From: Rhodospirillales bacterium
GTDB lineage: Bacteria > Pseudomonadota > Alphaproteobacteria > Rhodospirillales > Defluviicoccaceae
Reading direction: 5' to 3'
DNA: 13,274 bases
Assembly (NCBI GenBank): GCA_016712375.1
Contig: JADJRE010000041.1
Span: 1-13,274 of the forward strand
The notes under the pieces are model-generated. The model made no database searches, was not told where the DNA came from, and saw only the letters and a program-made list of their open reading frames with translations. Position 1 is the first letter of the stretch. The number at the start of each line of letters is the position of its first letter. Positions 1 to 8,519 of this stretch are shown one piece after another. The position numbers and the translations under genes were made by a program.

Positions 1-369
1 CAGTTCGCCCAGGATCAGCGACAGGAAGGTGATGGCGACGACGACGACGAAAAAGGCGAGGGTGTCGGCGAAGGCGGCGACCGGCGGAAACCGCGCCAGC
101 CAGCCGGCGTTTATGCGCCAGCGTGGCACCGCTGAAGGCACCGGCGATAACGCCGATCAGCGTGATGCCGATCTGCGCCGCCGAGAGGAAGCGGCCGGGA
201 TCGTCGGCGAGGAGCAGCGCCGAGCTGGCGCCACGCCGTCCCTGGTCGACAAATTGCTTCAACCGGGCGCGCGGACGAGACCAGCGCCAGCTCCGACATG
301 GCAAAGAAGCCATTGAGGAGTATCAGCAAAAAGGATAATGATCAGATCGATAAGGACGCTCATCCACAT
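1..369 (-). CDS. CNNM/HlyC-type membrane protein (DUF21 domain), N-terminal part, frameshifted
   Basis: This is the beginning of a hemolysin C/CorC-like integral membrane protein, whose family is linked to divalent cation transport or resistance; the rest lies beyond the window edge. The start of a DUF21/CNNM transmembrane domain is recognisable: a hydrophobic first helix, then NGFFAMSELALVSS, then AQIGITLIGVIAGAFSG, and a last visible hydrophobic segment ending LSLILGEL. Reaching these pieces needs about four frame changes, near 335, 275, 245 and 120, each consistent with a one-base gain or loss. The start could be ATG at 369 or ATG at 363; neither has a strong ribosome site. It lies 33 bases after the LOG-family gene on the same strand, so the two are probably cotranscribed. 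The family is a confident call; the substrate is unknown. Confidence 0.75.
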
Positions 370-402
370 CTCGCGGCAGGCAATGCGCGACGGGCGCCGG
401 GA

Positions 403-975
403 TCAGAGGTGACTGGTCAGCGCCTGTTCCTTTGGCGGCGCCATGTCGCCGATCTGCTGCGGCACCTCCTCCGGCGTACGGGCAACGGTGAACAGGTCGG
501 TGGTGGCGGGATCGGCGAAGCCGGTGGTGATGACGGCATCAATCAGCCGCAGCAGCGGCGCCCAGTAGCCATCGACGTCGAGATGATGATCGGCGATCGT
601 GCAGCCGCAGCTGCCGGTGATCAGCCTGAATATCTCGTCAAGGGTGCCCATCCGCCCGGCAGAACGACGAAGGCGTCCGCCATCTCGAACATCTGCCGCT
701 TGCGGTCGTGCATGCTGTCGGTGACCACCAGATCGGTGAGCTGTCGGTGGCCGACTTCGTAGCGAATCAGAAAGTCCGGGATGACGTACCACCTGCCGCC
801 GGCGGACAGCACCGCATCGGCAATAATCCCCATCAGCCCGATCGATCCGCCCCGTAAACCAGCCGCATGTTCCGCTCGGCGATCAGCCTGCCCAATTGAA
901 TGGCCACTGGCGATAGACCGGGTCGATGCCTTCACGCGAGCCGCATAGCACACAGAGCGAGCGGATATGTTCCAT
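403..975 (-). CDS. LOG-family protein (TIGR00730), probable cytokinin riboside 5'-monophosphate phosphoribohydrolase, frameshifted
   Basis: Members of this cytoplasmic Rossmann-fold family hydrolyse nucleoside 5'-monophosphates at the N-glycosidic bond, releasing the base and ribose 5-phosphate; they were long misnamed lysine decarboxylases. The reconstructed protein starts MEHIRSLCVLCGSREG, continues with RLVYGG and SIGLMGIIADAVLSAGG, has VIPDFL, EVGHRQLTDL and DSMHDRKRQM, and carries the signature PGGMGTLDE, whose Glu/Arg neighbourhood forms the active site. About 190 residues is normal for the family. Frame changes fall near 893, 852 and 642; at the last two a single G/C missing from a run explains the break. 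Start ATG at 975 was chosen because family similarity begins there and purine-rich AAGGA lies directly upstream. Specific substrate use by this protein is inferred from family only. Confidence 0.87.
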
Positions 976-1143
976 TCCTTGGCCTTCTCCTCGGCGCCTG
1001 CTGGACGCCGGTGGGTTTCTCGGGCACAGAATAAGCGATCGTCGGCTGGGATCGATACCCTGCCGTGCCAACGGCGGGGGTGGGCGGTTCGGCCACCCGG
1101 TGACAGCCGACGGCGCCGCTGCAACAGAACGAGGTGAATTCCG

Positions 1144-1629
1144 ATGGCTGCCCCGTGTACCGCTACGCCCTGGTCGCCGTCGCGCTGACACTGGCCCCCC
1201 ATGCGGCCGTGCCGATCAGGAACTGATCGACTACCGCAACGCCGTGATGGAATGATCGGCGGCCACACCACGGCGCTGGTGGCCATCGTCAAGGGTAACG
1301 TCCTCACACCCAGGACGCGCCTGGGCACGCCCGCGCCATCGAGCCACTGTCGAAGATGGCGGAGCACATCTTCCGCCTGACTCGAAGACCGGCAAGACCG
1401 ATGCTCTGCCGGCGATCTGGGAGCAGCCGCAGAAGTTCCAGCAGGCGCTGGCGGCATTCCAGACGGCGGCGGCGGATCTGGCGAAAGCTGGCGACGGCAA
1501 GCTGCGATCTCGCCGCCCGGTCGGCGCGCTGGCCAAGGCGTGCAAGAGCTGTCACGACGACTTCCGCAAAAGGACCGAAGGCGGGCGCCCGCCGGCGCCC
1601 GCCCCGGCGGTCACCGCCTCAGCGTGTGA
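1144..1629 (+). CDS. Periplasmic monohaem cytochrome c (cytochrome c'/c-556 family), frameshifted
   Basis: This is a soluble or loosely attached periplasmic electron carrier of the four-helix cytochrome c'/c-556 family. A short hydrophobic leader (ALVAVALTLAPHAA) suggests Sec export. The mature part begins near ADQELIDYRNAVM, followed by GGHTTALVAIVKGNV, AIEPLSKMAEHIF, ALPAIWEQPQKFQQAL and finally the C-terminal haem site CKSCHDDFRK, the CxxCH placement expected for this fold. Roughly five frame changes are needed between 1150 and 1540. ATG at 1144 is preferred because GAGGTG sits 7 bases upstream; GTG at 1155 is an alternative. The stop is uncertain because the frame after FRK is unclear; the TGA at 1627-1629 is the best candidate. 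It converges on, and slightly overlaps, the cytochrome b561 gene, a likely redox partner (inference). Confidence 0.8.
1580..1603. terminator. Strong GC hairpin between the convergent cytochrome genes
   Basis: A perfect 10-bp all-G/C stem (1580-1589 pairs with 1594-1603) with the 4-base loop CGCC lies at the 3' end of the cytochrome c gene, just before the 3' end of the opposite-strand cytochrome b561 gene. There is no T run on either side, so it is not a textbook rho-independent terminator. Its position between converging genes supports a role in ending or protecting transcripts; this role is inferred. Confidence 0.5.
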
Positions 1630-2316
1630 CCACCAGCCAGACGGCGCCGGCCGCCACCGCCAGGATCATCGCTGCGACCCAGCTGCGAGCGTAGGCTCCA
1701 TCCAGCCTTCAATCTCCGCCGTCGCGGGCCTTGCGGCCGGTCAACATCGGCTTAATCAGGTTGTTTTTCCGGAAGATCAGATATCCGAACACCGCCGCCA
1801 GGTGCAGGCCGATGAGAACGTAGAGGACGGTGGCGTTGAGCTCATGGATGGCCGTCAGCGTGCGGCTCGTCTCCTTGAGACGTACCTGACCAGCGGGCCC
1901 GCGGTGAGGATGTCGTCGCGCGCAAAGAGGCCGGTGACCGCCTGCAGCAGGAGGCTCACCAGCATCGCCACCACCGACCACCCCCCCATCGGGTTGTGAC
2001 CGGCGAAGCCTTGATGTGCCTTGCCGAGCAGTGATCCGGCGGCAAGAACAGCCCGCGGTCCGCGAACGAAGTCGGCAAACCGCGAGCGCGGGCTGCCGGT
2101 GACGCCCCAGACCAGGCGGAACAGCACCAGCGCCAAGATCGCGTACCCCGACAGCTTGTGCAGGTCCATCTCCCGCAGGCCACCGACGTTGCCGGTATAG
2201 ATGCTGAGCACAACCAGCAGCACCAGCGACCAGTGAAACAGCCGCGTTGGCAAATCCCAGACCCTGACCCAGCGTGCGCGCCCGGTTCTGGCGGCTTTGC
2301 AATCGTTTATCTGCAT
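1619..2316 (-). CDS. Cytochrome b561 (di-haem membrane protein), frameshifted
   Basis: This inner-membrane di-haem b-type cytochrome of the bacterial b561/hydrogenase-cytochrome-b fold passes electrons between the quinone pool and periplasmic partners. It opens with the family pattern VRVWDLPTRLFHWSL (haem-ligand His near residue 28), then a His in DLHKLSGY after the first helix, a hydrophobic helix ending FRLVWGVTGS, GHNPMGGWS before helix three, and the HELNATVLYVLIGLHLA helix supplying further ligands. A frame change is needed near 1872. ATG at 2316 has CGGAG five bases upstream. A stop in this frame occurs at 1709-1711, but further on in the same frame a typical final helix (WVAAMILAVAAGAVWLVV) ends at TGA 1619-1621, so the internal stop probably results from two compensating indels. 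If the stop is real, the gene ends at 1709. Confidence 0.87.
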
Positions 2317-2557
2317 GAAAACTCCGTCCGCCTCCAGTCGCTCCAACCCTACCTTCGAAAATATGCCGGTCAAGAGCCCGACTGCGGGCGGCGTCGGCGA
2401 CAAGGCCGCTGTTTCGCCATAACCCGAAGCGAGGATCGGGGATCGATCAGCCGTGGTCTGTTCGACCGGTTCAGCGGTGGCGCGGGGATGCCCGACATCG
2501 CAGGACCATTCGTCACTGCGAGGTCAAAAAGACTATCCTGGGCTGCCTTACGCGGCG

Positions 2558-3474
2558 ATGGACAATAAACGGAAGCGGGATTCCCTGGTGCGCAATCGTA
2601 CGGTCGTGGCCGGCACTGCTCTTGCGGCTATCACGCTGATCGCATTCTTCGTCTTGTGGCGCGATAGCACCAACGTAGGCGGTGCTGGCTCCTCATCGGC
2701 GGACGAGGTGATATCCGCAGCGGGACCGGACTCGCGCACGCCACCGCCTCTCCCAGCCGGTCTGTCCGGCCTCGACGAGCTCTCGCGCGGAGGGGGCGCG
2801 TCGCCGCCGCAGCAACAGCGGCACCCCGAGCCAGTGGTGCCACCGCCTCCTGCCGCTGTGGCACCGCCTCCTGCCGCTGTCGCAGCTCCCCCGGCTACCG
2901 CTGTGGCAGTGCCCCCGTTTGCCGCTCTTCCCGCACCCTCGCTGCCGGCAACGCCGGCACGAGCCTCCCGCGCAGCTGCGCCGGCGCCACCGCCTGAGGT
3001 CGCGGCAGAACCGCCGCCGAGGGTCGTCACAGCGCCACCGCCAAAGCCGGCGCCGCCGCCGGTCATGACGCCGACACCGAGCCCGCCGGCTAAGCCAGCG
3101 CCACCGCCGGTCATGGCGAGCCGCTCACCGCCGGATGCCGTCACGACCAAGTAACGTCGCCCGCATGCAGCTCACCGCCCGCATGGACGGACTGAGCCGG
3201 GGTGCCGCCCTGCCCGTCCGCCTCGGGCAGGGGGCAGGGCCGCACCATCTACTTCTTTACCGAGTTACGGGGACTGAGCGGCCGCACGGTGCTTCACCGG
3301 TGGGAGTTGAACGGCCGCGTCGTGCAGGAACGCCAGCTGAAGCCCACCTCCCAGTCCTGGCGCGCCTATACAGCCCTGTCCCTCACCAGCGGCATGTCCG
3401 GGAGCTGGCGGGTCGCCACCATCGATGCAGCAACCGGCAGGACCCTGGCCGAGCAGCGCTTCCGAGTGGAGTAA
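2558..3474 (+). CDS. Membrane-anchored proline-rich DUF2914 protein, frameshifted
   Basis: The function is unknown. The N-terminus is basic (KRKRD), followed by one membrane segment at about residues 17-32 (VAGTALAAITLIAFFVLW), so it is probably anchored in the inner membrane with the rest outside. Residues about 60-195 form a low-complexity Pro/Ala linker with repeated PPPAAVA and KPAPPPVM units. After frame changes near 3145 and 3235 comes a C-terminal DUF2914 domain: TIYFFTELRGLSG, TVLHRWELNG, and a closing GSWRVATIDAATGRTLAEQ. The first frame has its own stop at 3152-3154, which without the frameshift would separate the linker from the domain; the domain has no credible start of its own. 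ATG at 2558 is chosen because the charged head and membrane helix follow directly. It lies immediately upstream of the kinase remnant and shares its strand. Confidence 0.75.
2841..2882 (+). repeat. 21-bp tandem repeat (two copies) in the proline-rich linker
   Basis: Two back-to-back 21-base units starting CACCGCCTCCTGCCGC (2841-2861 and 2862-2882) differ at one base near their ends and each encode one seven-residue Pro/Ala/Val unit. A looser second repeat in the same linker encodes KPAPPPVM twice, around 3046-3115. In-frame repeats like these usually vary in copy number among relatives and set the length of the spacer. Confidence 0.75.
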
Positions 3475-3903
3475 CGGCGAGGCCCTGTCGGTCGTGGCCG
3501 CGCCCTATCAGGGCCGTGTCCAGCTGGCATTCACCGATGTCCTGCTGTCGCCGCGCGCCACCCTTGTCTTCAGCCTGCTGTTCCATGAACTGGCCACCAA
3601 CGCCGCCAAGTACGGAGCCCTCGGTGGCGATCCCGGCTGCGCCGTGGTTGCCGGTCGAGCTGCGGCAGGATCCCGCCGACGACGCCCTGGCGATCCGCTG
3701 GTGCGAGCGGGGTGGTCCGCGGGTGAGCCGGCCGCAGCGCACCGGCTTCGGCATGAAGCTTATGGAGCAGCTCGTCACCCATGATCTGCGCGGCCAGTTC
3801 GAGCTGCGGTTCGATCCGGCGGGCATCGAATGCCTGGGCGCAGGTGCCGGTGGCCGAGGTATTGGCAAAGGCTCCAGGCTGCGCCCACCATGGCGCACAT
3901 TGA
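3464..3903 (+). pseudogene. HWE/HisKA_2-type sensor histidine kinase, C-terminal ATP-binding half only
   Basis: Only the catalytic ATPase half of an HWE-family histidine kinase is present. Visible are LSPRATLVFSLL, the N-box HELATNAAKYGALG characteristic of this family, then after a frame change near 3650 LRQDPADDALAIRW, and the GGPRV....RTGFGMKLMEQLV segment that closes the nucleotide pocket. The C-terminus runs to TGA 3901-3903. The upstream half (sensor region plus the helix carrying the phosphoacceptor His) is absent: family-like residues begin around 3464 (EWSNGEALS) inside the end of the DUF2914 reading frame, with no start codon or ribosome site there. It therefore cannot autophosphorylate as drawn. 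This may be a true deletion or an assembly collapse. The stop overlaps the receiver gene start by 14 bases, showing the two were coupled. Confidence 0.75.
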
Positions 3904-4288
3904 GCAGCCGGAGTGCCGCTACGCACTGCTGGTCGAAGATGAGATCCCCGCTGCCCTCGACATCGAAGAGCAGCTGACGAGCCCTGGGTTTCACGGTGCC
4001 GGGTCCGGCGGCACGGGTCGCCGATGGACTGCGGCTGGCCGGTGAGGCCCGACTGCTGACGATCGCGGTCCTCGATGTCAACCTGGCGGGTGAGGCAAGC
4101 TGGCCGATCGATCGCCTGCTCAAGGCACGCGGTACGCCGTTTCTGGTCCTGACCGGCTATCATGCCGACCACCCTGGCCTGCCGGCGGATCTCGCGAGGC
4201 CGTGATCTGCTCGAAGCCGGTGGACGTCGCCTCCATGCGCGGAGCCATCGGCACCACCGCGGCACCAGCGGTCCCGCAGCAAGGGTAG
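3890..4288 (+). CDS. Stand-alone response regulator receiver domain protein, frameshifted
   Basis: This single CheY-like receiver has no output domain and is about 132 residues long. Beginning MAHIEQPECRYALLVEDEIP, it shows the acidic pair in LLVEDE, the phosphoacceptor Asp in IAVLDVNLAGE, the Thr in FLVLTGYHAD and the conserved Lys in ICSKPVD. Frame changes are needed near 3985 and 4198. ATG at 3890 lies inside the last codons of the kinase gene (14-base overlap), implying translational coupling and that the kinase was its phosphodonor. In Alphaproteobacteria, such lone receivers beside HWE kinases often tune stress or light signalling by competing for phosphate; that role is inferred here. 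The stop TAG is at 4286-4288, directly before the shared hairpin. Confidence 0.85.
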
Positions 4289-4314
4289 AAAAGCCCGCGA
4301 GGCCGCAGCGGGCT
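4288..4314 (-). terminator. Rho-independent-type terminator for ftsH, also after the receiver gene
   Basis: AGCCCGC (4292-4298) pairs perfectly with GCGGGCT (4308-4314) around a 9-base loop. Read on the minus strand the stem is followed by TTTT, the classic arrangement, and it lies about 50 bases after the ftsH stop. On the plus strand it lies just after the receiver stop but has a poorer T run (TGCTT), so it may act in both directions. Confidence 0.7.
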
Positions 4315-4361
4315 GCTTCCCTAAGTCATAATCGGCAGACCCGGTTGCGCGTGACGGTGGC

Positions 4362-6294
<1,933 letters not shown>

Positions 6295-6348
6295 TGCTTC
6301 CGCTTCCGTTCCGATCCGTCGCGATCGGCGCGCCTCGCCGCTCCGCCT

Positions 6349-6903
6349 CTACGCGGCTACCGCTGCCGCCGACTGCGACAACGCCGCCTCGCCATCGAGC
6401 GTCGCCGCTACCAGCGTGCACAACGGCGGCGATCCGTACCGCTGCCTGCACCGCGTCCGCGCCCAGCCCGTGCTTGCGCAGGCTCCCGCTCGTGGGCGTC
6501 GATGCACTTGCCGCAGCCGTTGATGGCGGAAACCGCCAGAGACCACAGCTCGAAATCTACCTTCTCCACGCCCGGCTTGCCGATGACGTTCATCCGCAGC
6601 TTCGCCGGCAGTGTCTTGTAGTCTGCGGCCGACACCAGGTGAACGATCCGTAATATATGGTGTTCATCGCCATGATCGAGGCTGCCGCTTTGCCGCCTCC
6701 AGCGCGGCCGCCGACAGCTTCGGTCCGAACTCCGCCAGCAGCGCCTCGGTGACCACCGCGCTGCGCGACGCCAGAGCCGAGACGACGAAGGTGCCGGCGC
6801 GCTGCTGCTCGCTCAGCGACGGCTCGGCTGCAAGGCTGGAAAGGTTCAGCTTCAGGTCTTTAGCATAGTCCGGCAGTGCGCTCTTGAGAGTGTCGATCGA
6901 CAT
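6349..6903 (-). CDS. ahpD: Alkyl hydroperoxide reductase AhpD, frameshifted
   Basis: AhpD is the thiol-disulfide partner that re-reduces AhpC, in place of AhpF, in the cytoplasm; its fold is that of the carboxymuconolactone decarboxylase/AhpD family. The N-terminus MSIDTLKSALPDYAKDLKLN is typical. The active site reads INGCGKCIDAHE: the CxxC pair and the His that follows it are all present. The C-terminus (AAVRIAAVVHA then TLDGEAALSQSA) is recognisable. Frame changes fall near 6692, 6650, 6480 and 6425. About 184 codons suits the family. ATG at 6903 has AAGGA upstream. It is 76 bases downstream of ahpC on the same strand, the standard ahpC-ahpD operon order, with a hairpin in the gap that could set the ratio of the two products. 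Confidence 0.94.
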
Positions 6904-6934
6904 TGCTTCGTCCTTGTTGGGTTGGAGAGGAACG

Positions 6935-6957
6935 AGCGCCGATGCGAGATCGGCGCT
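6935..6957 (-). promoter_or_regulatory. Intercistronic hairpin between ahpC and ahpD
   Basis: AGCGCCGAT (6935-6943) pairs perfectly with ATCGGCGCT (6949-6957) around the 5-base loop GCGAG. It sits within the 76-base gap, 22 bases after the ahpC stop and before the ahpD start. No T run follows on the minus strand (CGTTCC), so a partial terminator or an mRNA 3'-end stabiliser for ahpC is more likely than full termination. The function is inferred. Confidence 0.5.
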
Positions 6958-6979
6958 GTTCCGTGCATGCGGCGAGCGC

Positions 6980-7518
6980 TCAGGCAGCCTGGAGGACGGC
7001 CTCGCCCTTCTGCCAGTTGCAGGGGCACAGCTCGTCGGTCTGCAGGGCGTCGAGGACGCGCAGCACCTCGTTCGGGTTGCGGCCGACGCTCAAATCGTTG
7101 ACCGAGACGAAGCGAATGACGCCCTCCGGGTCGACGATGAAGGTCGCACGCAGGCAGACGCCCTCGGTCTTGTCGAGGATGCCGAGCGCCGTGCTCAGCT
7201 CGCGCTTGATGTCGGCCAGCATGGGGAACGGCAGCCCGCGCAGGTCGTCATGGTTCTGCCGCCATGCCAGATGGACGAACTCGCTATCGGTCGATACGCC
7301 GTAGACGACGGTGTCGCGATCGGTGAACTCGCCATTCAGCTTGCCGAAGGCGGCAATCTCCGTCGGGCACACGAAGGTGAAATCCTTCGGCCAGAAAAGA
7401 ATACCTTCCACTTCCCGGCATCGGTTTGCAGATCGAAGGTGGCAAACGCCGCCTTGGGATCGGCGGAGACGACGCCCTTTATGTCGAAAGCCGGAAACAC
7501 GTCACCAATTGTAAGCAT
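6980..7518 (-). CDS. ahpC: Peroxiredoxin, alkyl hydroperoxide reductase subunit AhpC, one frameshift
   Basis: AhpC reduces hydrogen peroxide, organic peroxides and peroxynitrite in the cytoplasm using a cysteine pair. It begins MLTIGDVFPAFDIKGV; the peroxidatic Cys is in DFTFVCPTEI, the supporting Arg region is in GVCLRATFIVDPEG, and the resolving Cys is in the C-terminal ELCPCNW. The CPC form is typical of AhpC enzymes partnered with AhpD. One frame change near 7405 joins KWKVFF to WPKDFTF. Length (about 180 codons) is normal. ATG at 7518 has GGAG eight bases upstream. It is the first gene of the probable ahpC-ahpD(-ftsH) transcription unit, and palindromes lie in the region upstream. No oxyR or other regulator gene is adjacent within the window. 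Confidence 0.96.
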
Positions 7519-7910
7519 GTACAGAACTCCATTGTGGCTATTGCCCGTTGCGGCAGTGCTGATGTAAGCCACCAGCACGATTGCCGCACTCAAGAAATTT
7601 CTGACGGAACGATCGACTGCGTCGATCGAAGGGGGCCACGGAGGCCGCGCTTCCGTCTGGCGGTGTAAGGTGGCTAATGCCGCTGGCGGCTTTCAAACCG
7701 CCAGATCCTCCTGACGCCAAAGAGATATCAGGATGTCCGCCGCTGTCTTCAACCTGGCGGCGGGATACCGCTGCCGATGGCCGCCGCCAAAGGGGCCCGG
7801 GCGGCAGTTGGACAGCGGTCGTGGAGACTTGTGGCGGCGTCGCCGGGACCGCTACTATCGCCGCCGCAGCGCCGCCGCGCCGCCGCCCGTACGCCCAGGA
7901 ACCAAGCCCG
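7519..7910. promoter_or_regulatory. Divergent gene-free stretch between ahpC and coxG with inverted repeats
   Basis: This 392-base stretch has no convincing gene. It should hold the promoters of ahpC (minus) and of coxG (plus), but I could not identify reliable -35/-10 pairs. Two perfect palindromes stand out: CGATCGAC (7610-7617) and GTCGATCG (7621-7628) around TGC, about 100 bases upstream of the ahpC start, and AGAAATTTCT at 7593-7602. Either could bind a regulator; the identity is unknown. The remainder (7680-7900) is GC-rich and featureless. Confidence 0.45.
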
Positions 7911-8492
7911 ATGCAGCTTTCCGCGCAATGCCACCTCGACGCATCGAGGGAAGAGCTCTGGGCGGCCCTCAACGACGTGAGCATACTGAAACGCAGCATA
8001 CCCAGTTGCGACAGGCTCGCCTGGCGCGATGCCCGGGTGCTCGACGCCGAGCTGTGCACCCGCATCGGGACCCGGGAGATCCGGTTGACAGGCCGGATCA
8101 CCGTCAGCGAGCGCGACCCGCCGAACGGCTGCCGGCTGACCGGCGAAGGGCAGGACGACGCCGGTGGTATCGCCTCCGGCGGCGCGGTGGTCCGCCTGCT
8201 GCCGGACGACGGCGGCGGCACGAGGATATGCCTCGACGTCGATGCCACCATTGGCGGTGCGCTGGCGCATGCCGGCTCACGCCTGACCGACGCCACGGCA
8301 CAGACGTTCGCCGAGGAGTTCCTCAAGCGCCTGGCGGCTCCGGTGGCGCCGGCCCTGGCACTGGCGGCGCCGTTGGTGCCGGCCGGCTCGCCAGCCGCCC
8401 ACCCCGGACTGCGGCCCCTTATCTGGGTGCCGACGCTGATCGGGCTGGTTTTTCTCATGCTGGCGCTGTTCGCCCGGCTGGGGGCGGCATAG
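7911..8492 (+). CDS. CoxG-like SRPBCC (START-fold) protein with C-terminal membrane anchor
   Basis: This is a CoxG/carbon monoxide dehydrogenase subunit G family protein. CoxG proteins have a START-like fold; in CO oxidisers they help deliver quinone or recruit the enzyme to the membrane. The 193-residue frame is unbroken. It starts MQLSAQCHLDASREELWAAL, continues DVSILKRSIPSCDRL (the usual cavity-edge pattern of the family), has a beta-rich middle (IRLTGRITV, GCRLTGEGQ), a helix TAQTFAEEFLKRL, a Pro/Ala linker, and a hydrophobic C-terminal helix LIWVPTLIGLVFLMLALF. The combination of SRPBCC domain and terminal anchor matches CoxG. ATG at 7911 was chosen because the domain begins there, with AGGA about 12 bases upstream. 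No coxMSL genes are in the window, so this is an orphan whose client is unknown. Confidence 0.87.
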   Translation: MQLSAQCHLDASREELWAALNDVSILKRSIPSCDRLAWRDARVLDAELCTRIGTREIRLTGRITVSERDPPNGCRLTGEGQDDAGGIASGGAVVRLLPDDGGGTRICLDVDATIGGALAHAGSRLTDATAQTFAEEFLKRLAAPVAPALALAAPLVPAGSPAAHPGLRPLIWVPTLIGLVFLMLALFARLGAA

Positions 8493-8519
8493 GCACGACG
8501 CCTGTCATCGGAAGGACCT

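Noticed and set aside
2317..2403. Upstream extension of cytochrome b561 to ATG at 2403
   Set aside because: The added residues are not family-like, and the ATG at 2316 has a good ribosome site directly before the conserved beginning.
2548..3150. A 200-codon Gly/Ala-rich frame on the minus strand resembling a PE_PGRS- or silk-like protein
   Set aside because: It is the complement of the Pro/Ala-rich linker of the DUF2914 gene; Pro codons read backwards give Gly. The plus-strand frame has a membrane anchor and leads into a known domain.
3155..3474. DUF2914 domain as a separate gene from the proline-rich membrane protein
   Set aside because: The domain has no convincing start or ribosome site, and residues preceding it in a neighbouring frame (VARMQLTARMDG) look like the family's own domain start, so a frameshifted single gene is more likely.
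7677..7910. Upstream extension of the coxG reading frame to ATG at 7677
   Set aside because: The added 78 residues are low-complexity and unlike CoxG; family similarity begins exactly at the ATG at 7911.
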